Shown piece by piece: positions 25,583-34,104 of a stretch of DNA of 64,000 nucleotides (positions are counted from its first letter, which is position 1; each line of letters starts with the position of its first letter). The DNA lies in contig JAFDZW010000006.1 of NCBI GenBank assembly GCA_018266755.1, forward strand, positions 62,001 through 126,000. The letters run 5' to 3'. The notes below the pieces were generated by a model. It was not told the DNA's origin and made no database searches. It saw only the letters and a program-made list of their open reading frames with translations. The DNA comes from Bacteroidota bacterium (lineage in GTDB: Bacteria; Bacteroidota; Ignavibacteria; Palsa-1295). Made by a program: the position numbers and the translations under genes.

Positions 25583-25870
25583 TCAGGGGTCCTAAACGCT
25601 TGAAAATACAGCGATTCTTGAAGTACGCATACAACACAATTTCCCACCCAAAAAGTCCGATTTGCAAGGCCTTTTTTGGTAAAATTGCCCCTCTGGGAAA
25701 GCGTTTTAGAGACTACCGGATCATGCGGATTTCGAGCGTATTCCGTAGGTAGTTTTTCAAGGCATTCGGCGCTGATTCCACCCATGACCTCTGCCTCCTC
25801 ACTCCGAACACTACCCTGGATAGGATTACCATCTGTTGCTATCTGCAAGGCAAGCCGTGAGCCTCCAGCA
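25583..25870. other. 288-base gap upstream of gyrA
   Basis: Lies between the gyrA start and the end of the aldehyde dehydrogenase gene, both on the minus strand. No tRNA cloverleaf, strong hairpin or promoter consensus could be assigned. An open frame on the minus strand runs through it into gyrA out of frame but looks spurious. It probably holds the gyrA promoter and leader. Confidence 0.4.
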
Positions 25871-27286
25871 TCATGGCTTTACCAACACCTTCACTTCGCA
25901 CATTTCCTGCATTGCCCACGTGACCCCTTCGCGACCGAAGCCGGAATCTTTCACGCCGCCATAGGGCATCGTGTCGATTCGGAAGGTATTGGTATCATTG
26001 ATGATTAGGCCGCCGAGTTCAAGTGTTTCATAGGCGTGACGGGTCTTTGTTTGGTCGGTTGTGAAGAGACCTGCTTGCAGACCGTATCTGCTCGAATTCA
26101 CCCGGGATAACATCGCGTCGAAGTCGTCGTAGGGTTCGACGATTACCACGGGTGCAAACGCTTCTTCGCAGGATATCTCGCAATCGGTTGGGACGTCGGT
26201 CAAGACCGTCGGCGAGATCATCCGCGGCGACAGTCTCTCCCCCGTATGCTTCTTTGCCCCTGCGGCAACTGCGCGTTCCACCCACGTCCAGGCTTTCGAT
26301 GCTGCGGCTTCGCTGATGAGAGGCCCGACGACTGTTGCGGCGTCGATCGGATCGCCAACCGTCACAGTTCCAGCGTAGCGCACGATGCGCTTTACAAGCT
26401 CACCGTAGAGCTCTCTGCGAACGAATAGGCGTTGTAGGCTGATGCACACCTGGCCTGCGTAGTAGAAAGCAGACGAGGCTAGCGTGGGGATCAGCTTCTC
26501 CCAATCGGTTACTTCATCCACAATGACTGCACCGTTGCCACCAAGTTCGAGCGTCACCTTCTTCTTCGGCGCCAGTGACTTGAGCTTCCAACCAACGGCT
26601 GCGCTGCCCGTGAATGACACCACTTTGATCCGATCATCCGTGACGAGTTCTTCGGCGACATCGTTCTCGCACGGCACTATATTGAGCCATCCGGGCGGCA
26701 AGCCGGCCTCCGTGAGAGTATCGGCAAGAAGAAAGGCCGTCAGCGGCGTCTGCGGGGCAGGCTTGAGAACGACCGAGCACCCACACGCGATTGCCGGGGC
26801 AACCTTGTGCATCACCAGATTCAGCGGGAAATTGAAGGGAGTGATCGCAGCGACGGGACCTGCGGGGAAATAGCGCATCGTTACGCTTCGACCGGCTGCA
26901 TTTGGCGCACCCATTGTATCGACCGGACGATCATCGTCCCACGTGCTCGCTGCCGTAGCCGAAGCGGACATCGTGAACACAGCTCGGTCCACTTCGACCC
27001 GCGAATACGTGATGGGCTTCCCTGCCTCGAGGGTGATGAGTCGCGCGAATTCCTCTTTGCGTTCTTGGAGCAGGCGTGCGGCCTTCGTGAGGATATCTGC
27101 TCGCTGTTGGGCGGTGAGCGAGTACTGCTTCGGTGCGTCGGCGGCAACACCGATTGCCGCACTCATCTGCGCAGAGTCTGCGTAGGTAACGCTGCCGATT
27201 GTAGAGGAATCGTAGGGGTTAATAACAGCCCGTTCACCGGCATTGCCAATGATCTCGCTGTCTCCGATAAGGGGGTGCCTGTTCAT
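25871..27286 (-). CDS. NAD(P)-dependent aldehyde dehydrogenase
   Basis: 471 residues from the ATG at 27286 (MNRHPLIGDSE); an in-frame ATG at 27337 would add 17 residues encoded by a hairpin. ALDH motifs are ITPFNFPLNLVMHKVAPAIA, FTGSAAVGWKL, the general-base Glu in TLELGGNGAVIV, and the catalytic Cys in YYAGQVCISLQRLFV. The Cys context (QVCIS) resembles the glyceraldehyde-3-phosphate/lactaldehyde dehydrogenase group rather than betaine aldehyde enzymes. It oxidises an aldehyde to an acid; the natural substrate is unknown. It lies 69 bases downstream of the truncated clpB. Confidence 0.88.
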   Translation of the reverse strand: MNRHPLIGDSEIIGNAGERAVINPYDSSTIGSVTYADSAQMSAAIGVAADAPKQYSLTAQQRADILTKAARLLQERKEEFARLITLEAGKPITYSRVEVDRAVFTMSASATAASTWDDDRPVDTMGAPNAAGRSVTMRYFPAGPVAAITPFNFPLNLVMHKVAPAIACGCSVVLKPAPQTPLTAFLLADTLTEAGLPPGWLNIVPCENDVAEELVTDDRIKVVSFTGSAAVGWKLKSLAPKKKVTLELGGNGAVIVDEVTDWEKLIPTLASSAFYYAGQVCISLQRLFVRRELYGELVKRIVRYAGTVTVGDPIDAATVVGPLISEAAASKAWTWVERAVAAGAKKHTGERLSPRMISPTVLTDVPTDCEISCEEAFAPVVIVEPYDDFDAMLSRVNSSRYGLQAGLFTTDQTKTRHAYETLELGGLIINDTNTFRIDTMPYGGVKDSGFGREGVTWAMQEMCEVKVLVKP

Positions 27287-27294
27287 AACAGAAG

Positions 27295-27329
27295 TGCCAT
27301 TTCTTGCAGAGTCAAACAAGAAATGGCAC
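27295..27329 (-). terminator. 13-bp hairpin between the clpB fragment and the aldehyde dehydrogenase gene
   Basis: Arms GTGCCATTTCTTG and CAAGAAATGGCAC pair perfectly around a 10-base loop. It ends 8 bases upstream of the aldehyde dehydrogenase ATG and begins 26 bases after the clpB stop. The minus-strand tract after it (TTCTGTTATG) is only weakly T-rich, so it may be a terminator or a translational control element. Confidence 0.5.
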
Positions 27330-27355
27330 AAAGGCATTGCCGCGAACGAAGGGCG

Positions 27356-28678
27356 TCAGCGCTTCGTGAAGGTGTACTGTCCCGCATCGGTATGGTCAAC
27401 CATGATCGTGTCACCGCTCATGAAATCGCCTGCGAGTATCTTCAGCGCCAAATTATCCACGATGTGCTTTTGGATGACGCGCTTGAGCGGGCGGGCACCA
27501 TAGATCGGGTCGTAGCCCGTTTTTGCGAGCCAATCGCGGGCGTTGTCCGTCACTTCGATCTTCAGACCTTCTTTCTCGCTCATCGCGATGACCGAAGCAA
27601 GCTGCAGATCGACAATGCGGCGAATGTCGCTTTGCATCAACGGCTGGAACATCACGATATCGTCCACTCGGTTCAAAAACTCCGGACGCATCACTTTTCG
27701 TAGTTCTCCGATGAGCGTGGTACGCAGCCCAGCCATGATCTGCTCGCGACTCGACTCCGTCATCCCCTGGATCTGCTGGGTGATGAGCTGCGAACCGATA
27801 TTCGAGGTCATGATGATGATCGTGTTCTTGAAATCCACCGTCCGACCCTGCGAGTCGGTCAGCCGCCCGTCGTCGAGTACCTGAAGGAGGATATTGAATA
27901 CGTCGGGGTGTGCTTTCTCGATCTCGTCGAGCAGGACGACACTGTACGGTCGGCGACGAACCGCTTCTGTGAGTTGCCCACCTTCTTCATAGCCGACATA
28001 TCCCGGAGGCGCACCGACAAGACGCGAGACGGAAAATTTCTCCATGTACTCGCTCATATCAATGCGGACCATCGCACGTTCGTCGTCGAAAAGAAATTCG
28101 GCAAGAGCTCGTGCCAACTCCGTCTTGCCGACACCGGTGCTGCCGAGGAAAATGAAGCTCCCGATGGGGCGGTTGCGGTCCTGCAAACCGGCTCGCGAGC
28201 GTCGGATCGCGTTCGAGACTGCGATGACCGCTTCGTCCTGACCGACGACACGCTCATGGAGGTTATCCTCCATTTTTAATAGCTTTACACGCTCACTTTC
28301 GAGCATTTTCGAGACCGGTATGCCCGTCCATTTCGAAACGACTTCAGCGATGTCCTCTGCGCCAACTTCTTCCTTGAGAAGCTGCTCGTCCTTCTGGATC
28401 TTCTCCAGTTCTTCCTGCTTTTGGCGGATGGATTTCTCGAGCTCGACGATGCGGCCATAGCGGATCTCGGCGACTTTGGCGAGGTCGCCTTCGCGCTCGT
28501 AGCGCTCGGCATCGAGTCGTGCTTGTTCGATCTCCTGCTTATGGGCGCGAATATCTTTGATGAGGTTCTTCTCGAGCTCCCAGTGTGTACGAAGTTGCGA
28601 GCGCTCCTCGACGAGGCTTGCGAGCTCCTTCTCGATCTCGGCGAGACGGAGTTTTGTGGATTCGATCAATGATGGCAT
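27356..28678 (-). CDS. clpB: ClpB-type AAA+ protein lacking the N-domain and NBD1
   Basis: 440 residues, about half of a normal ClpB (850-870). It begins inside the coiled-coil middle domain ([20 protein letters not shown], then [17 protein letters not shown]), corresponding to roughly residue 430 of E. coli ClpB. It continues through the complete second AAA+ domain: [10 protein letters not shown], Walker [14 protein letters not shown], Walker [11 protein letters not shown], pore loop [13 protein letters not shown], arginine finger region [12 protein letters not shown] and sensor 2 GARPLKR. An in-frame stop lies five codons upstream, and AAGGA sits about 10 bases before the ATG, so this reads as a stand-alone gene rather than a sequencing break. 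Without NBD1, disaggregation as known for ClpB is unlikely. It is either a degraded gene or a reduced unfoldase. Confidence 0.85.
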   Translation of the reverse strand: MPSLIESTKLRLAEIEKELASLVEERSQLRTHWELEKNLIKDIRAHKQEIEQARLDAERYEREGDLAKVAEIRYGRIVELEKSIRQKQEELEKIQKDEQLLKEEVGAEDIAEVVSKWTGIPVSKMLESERVKLLKMEDNLHERVVGQDEAVIAVSNAIRRSRAGLQDRNRPIGSFIFLGSTGVGKTELARALAEFLFDDERAMVRIDMSEYMEKFSVSRLVGAPPGYVGYEEGGQLTEAVRRRPYSVVLLDEIEKAHPDVFNILLQVLDDGRLTDSQGRTVDFKNTIIIMTSNIGSQLITQQIQGMTESSREQIMAGLRTTLIGELRKVMRPEFLNRVDDIVMFQPLMQSDIRRIVDLQLASVIAMSEKEGLKIEVTDNARDWLAKTGYDPIYGARPLKRVIQKHIVDNLALKILAGDFMSGDTIMVDHTDAGQYTFTKR

Positions 28679-28765
28679 AGTCCGTATTCCTTACTGACTA
28701 CGATATACGAAGTTGCCGACAGTCAGTTTCCGCCCTCGCGGGCGATGCCGGCTGCCGAACGGGAC

Positions 28766-31189
28766 TTAATTTCGATAGATCAAACCGATCCGCGCCCCGA
28801 AGGTGGAAAGATGCCAGTTTAGATCGGTCACGGCATCGAAGAGGGGCATATTCAGATACAGTCCGGTAAGTAACGAGAAATTCTTGTTCAGCTTAAACTG
28901 GGCACCCGGCGAGAGTTCGAGCGCAAGCTGGAAATGCGTCGGATTTGGCAGCGATCCGCTTGCAACTGTGAGTGAGCGAACGCCGGTGCTTTTGCGCTCC
29001 GGGTCGATACTCGTGTTGTAATCGAGAGTCGCCGGGTAGAGTATCTCGCTAGTCTCCGTGTAGGAAGCGCTGAGCAAAATATCCGCCGACAGTCCGCCAT
29101 AAAAATACAGCTTCTCGGGGATGAAATAATGGTAGAACCCGCCTTTGAGCGAGAGATAGCTCAGCGAAATATTCGTCGAGAACTGCTCGACCACTTTGAT
29201 CTTCCGTGCACCGGCGGTGTCGCCGCCATAGTAGATCGAATCGTTTGCGAACGAGCTATGTAAGGCGTTCGCCGTTCCGTTATAGTTACTGAAGCCGATA
29301 CCGCCCGAGAGCATAAACTTCTTGCTGAACGGGTAGATATAGCTCAATGCGATACTGCCGGAGATCTGCGACGTAAAATCGTTGAACACATCGCCACCCT
29401 TCAAATAGCTGGGCGGATTGAACGTCACGTTCGAAATTGTCGCCGACGGAGTCGCCGTGAGCTGGATCGTCCATGACTTGCAGCTCGGACAAAGCAAGCC
29501 CTTCCCTTCGTAGACTTGGTATGTCCAGACGTTGTTGACCTGCGTGCGACAGATCACATAATACCCCTCGTTCTTCGCCACATCGACAACCTTCAAACTC
29601 ATAAACCCGCATTGTGCGGTATCGCGCACCTTGAAATAGAGCGGCAATTCGGGCGTCCCGGCATCGAATGGCGGGATCATTACCGGAGATTTGAAATTCG
29701 AACTATCGATCACCGTAATCGACTCGAGGCCCGCATCGAAGAGCCGGTCGTCTCGCGCAATCATTGCCAGCGGGCCGTTCGCATCGTCCGAGACGAGGTC
29801 GAGGACCGGATGCAACGTATCGGGTACGTCCGGGATAGTTTGTACCAATTGACCGCCGTTATTGCCATACGAATCGAAATTGTCCTCCGCCACACCAAAG
29901 CCGTAGGAGTAGAGTCCGAATGGTTGCTCGCACCGGATGCTGTGCGAACCGTAGCCAACCTCAATCTGGGCAATCGCATAGCGCGAGATGCCGATTGTCT
30001 TGAAATACTTTGGTGACAACGTCAGCCCATCGAGGCGCAACGAACTTAAGGCATCGGTCGGCACGACCAGATTGATAAAGTGGTGCCACGAACCCTTGAT
30101 CGGCGTCGCAAACCGATAGTAGTTTAGGAACTGCTCGGTCGGTGTAATGAAGAACATGTTCGGATCGCCTATCTTGATCGAATCAGCATCGGATCCCTGC
30201 GCATACTCCGCGACGATCACCGGCTTATTGGCCGTGATGAACGTATTCTCTTTGAGATGATTGTTCTCATAGAACTCTCCGGCATTCTTCAGCTTGGCAA
30301 CCACGTGATTGTCCACGAACACCTGCGTATTCGGTTCGCTGGCAACGACACGAATCACGTATTGCGCTTTTCCTTCCAAACGCCCTACATAGAACTGACG
30401 CCCCCAGCTTGGCACCGGCGGCTCTTGCTCCAAGAGCTGGTTGCAATAGAACACATCGGTCGGCACCTGGGCACACGTGTGACCGGCAAAAAACGCAATC
30501 GGCTTATTCGATACGACGAGCGTGCCGGTGAGGTCGCTGCGTTTCGCGGTATTATTGATGCTTTGGATCTGATAGACATCGCCTTTCTGCATCTTGACCG
30601 TATAGGTCTCTCCGGCGCGATGTCCTCCGCGCGTTTCCCCGCTAAGCGTGATCGTCACGAGTGTACCGTCTTCGGTGGCAACCCACGTCATCTGCGATGA
30701 GTACATATCCTGCTCGCTGAGCGGATAGTATCCGACGCCGCGATACACCTTCCCGAGTGTATTCGTCGGCAATGCAAGGTATGTATCCGTGCTCGCGGGA
30801 CGATGCGACAGCCCATACACTGCAATCGGGTTATCGGCTTCGACGTGGATACCCACCTTCTGGATCTGATCGCTGCCAAGGACCTGAACGACGGAGTCAA
30901 TATCGATCGGAAGGATCTCAGACGGTCCGATGGCAAAACGTTTTGTAATCCCGAGCCCAGGTACCGTAATCTGTCCGGTCGTGGCTTTGTCGCCGGTAAT
31001 GAAGAGCCTGAAATTCAATCCGGCAAAGCGTTCGAACCGCGCGTTCTGCGGGAAGCACACCCAGAAATCCTTCCCTCGCGATTCCTGAGAGATCACTCGG
31101 CCGGCATCGGGCTGCGCCATCGCAGCCGACACGGTCAGCAGTGTGAGCAACAGTAAACGAAGTACTCCGGCGGGTCGGACGATCTGCAT
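28766..31189 (-). CDS. IgGFc-binding-domain surface protein with C-terminal beta-barrel
   Basis: 807 residues with signal peptide (LLLLTLLTVSAAMA, then Q). Residues about 35-460 match the bacterial IgGFc-binding N-terminal domain (PF17517 type): GKDFWVCFPQNARFE, YGLSHRPASTDTYLALPTN, FAGHTCAQVPTDVFYCNQLL and SWGRQFYVG. After an Ig-like segment (about 460-590) the last 205 residues alternate amphipathic strands and turns (SGSIALSYIYPFSKKFMLSG, FYHYFIPEKLYFYGGLSAD, LSTFGARIGLIYRN), a likely 8- to 10-strand outer-membrane barrel. The architecture looks autotransporter-like, but export of the N-terminal part is not proven. A paralogue of the N-terminal part is encoded at 52915-55605. Confidence 0.75.
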   Translation of the reverse strand: MQIVRPAGVLRLLLLTLLTVSAAMAQPDAGRVISQESRGKDFWVCFPQNARFERFAGLNFRLFITGDKATTGQITVPGLGITKRFAIGPSEILPIDIDSVVQVLGSDQIQKVGIHVEADNPIAVYGLSHRPASTDTYLALPTNTLGKVYRGVGYYPLSEQDMYSSQMTWVATEDGTLVTITLSGETRGGHRAGETYTVKMQKGDVYQIQSINNTAKRSDLTGTLVVSNKPIAFFAGHTCAQVPTDVFYCNQLLEQEPPVPSWGRQFYVGRLEGKAQYVIRVVASEPNTQVFVDNHVVAKLKNAGEFYENNHLKENTFITANKPVIVAEYAQGSDADSIKIGDPNMFFITPTEQFLNYYRFATPIKGSWHHFINLVVPTDALSSLRLDGLTLSPKYFKTIGISRYAIAQIEVGYGSHSIRCEQPFGLYSYGFGVAEDNFDSYGNNGGQLVQTIPDVPDTLHPVLDLVSDDANGPLAMIARDDRLFDAGLESITVIDSSNFKSPVMIPPFDAGTPELPLYFKVRDTAQCGFMSLKVVDVAKNEGYYVICRTQVNNVWTYQVYEGKGLLCPSCKSWTIQLTATPSATISNVTFNPPSYLKGGDVFNDFTSQISGSIALSYIYPFSKKFMLSGGIGFSNYNGTANALHSSFANDSIYYGGDTAGARKIKVVEQFSTNISLSYLSLKGGFYHYFIPEKLYFYGGLSADILLSASYTETSEILYPATLDYNTSIDPERKSTGVRSLTVASGSLPNPTHFQLALELSPGAQFKLNKNFSLLTGLYLNMPLFDAVTDLNWHLSTFGARIGLIYRN

Positions 31190-31198
31190 CGGGGACGC

Positions 31199-31609
31199 TT
31201 AGTGGATGATAATAAATCGCTCGTCCTGAACTTCGACCTGCGAGCCGTCCACTCCGTACCGAGTCAGCCGTATGAAGTACGTGCCGGTCGCCACGGTGGC
31301 CGTATTGAACGGAAACGAATGAATGCCGTTCGGTGCGGTTTCGTCGGGTTGCAGTTCGACGACGGTTCGGTCGTTAATATCGACGATACGCAGCGAAGTA
31401 CGTTCTGCGTTGTGATTATAGTATTGGATCGTCATCGTCACGCCCTGACGAGCGGGCGACGGAAACGGAACAATGATATATGTATCGCGACGAGGACGCA
31501 ACGGACCACCGAGTACAGAGTCCTGCGTCCCGGATGTCGGCTGCGCCTGGAGCATCTGCGGGAGCGCACAGAGAGCAAACACGAAGAGTACAATGCTTCT
31601 TCTTACCAT
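31199..31609 (-). CDS. Small secreted protein made almost only of a T9SS-type sorting domain
   Basis: 136 residues from the ATG at 31609, which directly precedes a signal peptide (MVRRSIVLFVFALCALPQML, then QAQ). After a short linker the protein is a single beta-sandwich: IIVPFPSPARQGVTMTIQYY, TSLRIVDINDRTVVEL, TVATGTYFIRLTR and a C-terminal EVQDERFIIIH. This is the pattern of the T9SS type A C-terminal domain, here without a passenger. It starts downstream of rpsG behind a terminator and ends 10 bases before the IgGFc/barrel gene, so it is probably cotranscribed with that gene. Confidence 0.7.
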   Translation of the reverse strand: MVRRSIVLFVFALCALPQMLQAQPTSGTQDSVLGGPLRPRRDTYIIVPFPSPARQGVTMTIQYYNHNAERTSLRIVDINDRTVVELQPDETAPNGIHSFPFNTATVATGTYFIRLTRYGVDGSQVEVQDERFIIIH

Positions 31610-31690
31610 CCTAAACCTATGATAGTAAAAGCCATTATAGAACGGCATCCGTACGCGATTTGATTCAGGAAAAAGCCGTGGACTATCCAC

Positions 31691-31722
31691 AAAACAACAA
31701 AGCCGTCATTGCTGACGGCTTT
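31691..31722 (-). terminator. Rho-independent terminator of rpsG
   Basis: Arms AAAGCCGTCA and TGACGGCTTT form a 10-bp stem with a 4-base loop. On the minus strand it is followed by TTGTTGTTTTG. It closes the rpsL-rpsG unit. Confidence 0.85.
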
Positions 31723-31755
31723 GATGAGCGATAACTTCGATTGGCCTTCGGGCGC

Positions 31756-32226
31756 TTAGAAGCGGCTGAAGTGAGCGAATGCCTTGTTCGCTTCGGCCAT
31801 ACGGTGCGTGTCGTCACGCTTCTTGATGGTCGTGCCTTCGTTGTTGCTTGCAGCCAAGAGCTCGGCGGCAAGGCGGCCGGCCATCGACTTCTCTCCGCGG
31901 GCACGGCTATAGCCGATGAGCCAGCGAAGCGCGAGCGCCGTGCGACGCTCCGGACGGACTTCCGTCGGAACCTGGTAGGTCGCACCACCGACGCGGCGGC
32001 TGCGGACTTCGACTGCAGGCGATGCATTCGAAATAGCCTTCTTGAAAACTTCGAGACCGTTCTGGCCGCTCTTCTCCTGGATTGCATCGATGGCATCGTA
32101 AACGATGCGCTGAGCGACTGCCTTCTTACCGTCGTACATCAGCACGTTGATGAACTGAGCGACGAGTGTATCGTTGAACTTCGGATCGGGAACGCGTTCG
32201 CGCTTTAGTGCGGATTTTCTTCTCAT
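31756..32226 (-). CDS. rpsG: 30S ribosomal protein S7
   Basis: 156 residues, the normal bacterial length. It starts [19 protein letters not shown], continues with [20 protein letters not shown], the beta-hairpin region [19 protein letters not shown] and ends [17 protein letters not shown]7 nucleates the head of the small subunit and contacts E-site tRNA. It follows rpsL after a 120-base spacer. The usual next genes of the str operon, fusA and tuf, are absent, and a terminator follows at once. Confidence 0.98.
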   Translation of the reverse strand: MRRKSALKRERVPDPKFNDTLVAQFINVLMYDGKKAVAQRIVYDAIDAIQEKSGQNGLEVFKKAISNASPAVEVRSRRVGGATYQVPTEVRPERRTALALRWLIGYSRARGEKSMAGRLAAELLAASNNEGTTIKKRDDTHRMAEANKAFAHFSRF

Positions 32227-32346
32227 TGGATTTTGATGCGATTTTTAGTTCTTTGTGTGAACGAACAAGATCGGCGCGGAGCCCTCTTGTCACCGTTCGC
32301 CCAAGGATCGCCCCCGGACGAACTCCGTTAAACTACTTCGTGCAGG

Positions 32347-32718
32347 TTATTTCGGACGCTTTGCGCCGTACTTCGAACGAGCCTGCTTGCGGTTCTGGAC
32401 TCCCTGCGTATCGAGCGTACCACGGATGATGTGGTAGCGAACACCAGGAAGATCCTTCACGCGGCCGCCGCGGATCATCACGATGGAGTGTTCCTGCAGG
32501 TTGTGTCCTTCGCCCGGGATATAGGCCGTAACCTCGATCCCGCTCGTCAACTTCACACGAGCAACCTTACGAAGCGCCGAATTCGGCTTCTTCGGAGTGG
32601 TCGTATAGACACGTGTGCAAACGCCGCGACGCTGTGGTGAATTTTTCAGCGCGGGCGACTTGCTCTTGAACACCAATTCCTCGCGACCGAGGCGTACCAA
32701 TTGATTGATCGTTGGCAT
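32347..32718 (-). CDS. rpsL: 30S ribosomal protein S12
   Basis: 123 residues from the ATG at 32718 ([14 protein letters not shown]); the longer in-frame extension upstream is not conserved in the family. The decoding-centre segments are [13 protein letters not shown] and [13 protein letters not shown], both with the Lys residues found in streptomycin-sensitive bacteria. The Asp after RVK is the residue RimO methylthiolates in other bacteria. It is the first gene of a short rpsL-rpsG operon. Confidence 0.98.
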   Translation of the reverse strand: MPTINQLVRLGREELVFKSKSPALKNSPQRRGVCTRVYTTTPKKPNSALRKVARVKLTSGIEVTAYIPGEGHNLQEHSIVMIRGGRVKDLPGVRYHIIRGTLDTQGVQNRKQARSKYGAKRPK

Positions 32719-32896
32719 CGAATAACTGTTTTCTTGCTGGATGCAATTATTTTTAAGCGAGGTGTAAACGAGTACCCCACTATTTAGGTTCAACGAAAAT
32801 GGGGTCTTGGGGGCAATAACGCATGCGCTGGCCAGGCATTCTTCGGAACGAGCATGCGAGGGAGCATACGCACATGATCCAATCTAAGCGTTTGTT

Positions 32897-33394
32897 TTAC
32901 TTGCGTTTAGTGCTCGTACGCAACGTAGGTTTCTCAGGCTTGGCAAGATTCCCCTCTTCCGCCTCTTCGGCAGTTCTTCGCTTCTTCGCTTGAACGGCGA
33001 GCTTTTCCATGCGCTCTTTGAACTGAGCCGGTGGGAATTCGCAGGCGGCCATTTCTTTGATCAGCTTCTCGGCCAGCGGCAGAGATAGCTGCGATGTGCT
33101 CTTGAAGTTCAGGCAGCCTTTCTGGAATTTGACCTTCGGCATCATCTTCCGGAAGTTCTCGTGCAGTGTCTTGCTGCCGTAGAGGACCATCGAATGCAAG
33201 CTCATGTGCTCTTTGCCAACGGCGAGGGCATACTTGAAGATATCGCCCTGCAAATATACGAGTGCCTCGCGACCCATGAACACGCTGACGACCTCGCGGA
33301 CCAGCGGATCACCCTTGAGGATCATCGTCCGGAGCTTGGCGATCACGGCGCGCCGTTCCGGCGGCAGGGTTTCGAGGAATTCCTTCGGTGTCAT
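32897..33394 (-). CDS. DUF1801 domain protein
   Basis: 165 residues, cytoplasmic. The N-terminal two thirds follow DUF1801 (YdhG-like): FLETLPPERRAVIAKLRTMI, VYLQGDIFKYALAVGKEH, SLHSMVLYGSKTLHENFRKM and NFKSTSQLSLPLAEKLIKE. The C-terminal 35 residues are a charged Lys/Glu/Arg tail (KKRRTAEEAEEGNLAKPEK), probably disordered. The family has an SRPBCC-unrelated small fold and is of unknown function; some members are annotated as iron-chaperone-like. It is a single gene between rpsL and a lipoprotein gene. Confidence 0.8.
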   Translation of the reverse strand: MTPKEFLETLPPERRAVIAKLRTMILKGDPLVREVVSVFMGREALVYLQGDIFKYALAVGKEHMSLHSMVLYGSKTLHENFRKMMPKVKFQKGCLNFKSTSQLSLPLAEKLIKEMAACEFPPAQFKERMEKLAVQAKKRRTAEEAEEGNLAKPEKPTLRTSTKRK

Positions 33395-33414
33395 AGGTAC
33401 CCACTATAACTGAA

Positions 33415-33443
33415 GAAGGCGGCAAGAATTCCCTGCCGCCTTC
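33415..33443 (-). terminator. Hairpin after the lipoprotein gene
   Basis: Arms GAAGGCGGCA and TGCCGCCTTC (10 bp) flank a 9-base loop. It lies 37 bases beyond the lipoprotein stop; the following minus-strand tract (TTCAGTTATAG) is only weakly T-rich. Confidence 0.55.
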
Positions 33444-33480
33444 ATAGAATCGAAATACGAGAAATGGAAATACGATTTGC

Positions 33481-33969
33481 TTACTCGTAGCGAATCGACT
33501 TCGGATTCGAGGCATCCGCGACCATGCAATGGACCGACGGATCCTTATCGCTGACAAGCTGCTTGCCATCGTTCGTATTGACGAGCGTGAACTTCTCGAC
33601 GTTCGGATTATCGATATCGCTGCGGCTGGCGGCTCTCCACACGTCTCCCTTTACGGTGTAGCCGACCTGACCGACCAAGAAATACCAATTAGTAGCCGAA
33701 AGCACGACGTTCGTGATCAGATCGCCGTCGCCGGCTTCGATGCAACGATCGACAGCCGTCTTCAGATTCGGTGAGCCCGTCGGAATGAAGATGATGATCC
33801 ATGCGATATCGTCGCCTTCGAAGGAGCCCTTCTTGACGAACTTGCCGCCCGTCTCGACATTACAGTTCTTCGTCGAGATCACGGTGAAGTCACCGATACG
33901 CTGGGTACAGCCGCCGATGAAGCCTGCAAGAATGAAGACAATGGCGAGCAGTTTGAGATTCTTTGTCAT
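33481..33969 (-). CDS. Predicted lipoprotein of unknown function
   Basis: 162 residues from the ATG at 33969 (MTKNLKLLAIVFILAGFIGG, then C), a good signal II sequence with lipobox IGGC. The mature part contains FTVISTKNCNVETG, IIFIPTGSPNLKTAVDRCIE, and TNWYFLVGQVGYTVKGDVW. The run of a repeated aromatic, an Asp/Gly-rich turn and a GQxGYxVxG strand is seen in small lipoproteins of Bacteroidota and Leptospira with no known function. Two Cys in the mature part could form a disulfide. A TATCTTTG box is 63 bases upstream. Confidence 0.75.
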   Translation of the reverse strand: MTKNLKLLAIVFILAGFIGGCTQRIGDFTVISTKNCNVETGGKFVKKGSFEGDDIAWIIIFIPTGSPNLKTAVDRCIEAGDGDLITNVVLSATNWYFLVGQVGYTVKGDVWRAASRSDIDNPNVEKFTLVNTNDGKQLVSDKDPSVHCMVADASNPKSIRYE

Positions 33970-34032
33970 ACTGATTGAAATTAGTGATGATGAACAAAAA
34001 CGATTTGACCGGGTAGCTCCCGAATCAATATG

Positions 34033-34040
34033 CAAAGATA
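34033..34040 (-). promoter_or_regulatory. Putative Bacteroidota -7 box (TATCTTTG)
   Basis: The complement reads TATCTTTG in an AT-rich stretch (TTGTTATATCTTTGC) 63 bases upstream of the lipoprotein ATG. Matches the TAnnTTTG consensus. Confidence 0.5.
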
Positions 34041-34104
34041 TAACAATTTAGAAACCTATTTCGGAATTTTGATTCTCAGTACAAACTCCCTGGCTCCTGT
34101 TTCC

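Noticed and set aside
25459-25848. Minus-strand frame covering the gap upstream of gyrA
   Set aside because: It overlaps the start of gyrA in another frame, shows no family and no start signal, and most likely is chance.
32227-32346. Possible tRNA or small RNA between rpsL and rpsG
   Set aside because: No cloverleaf could be folded by eye and there is no CCA end. It is treated as an operon spacer.
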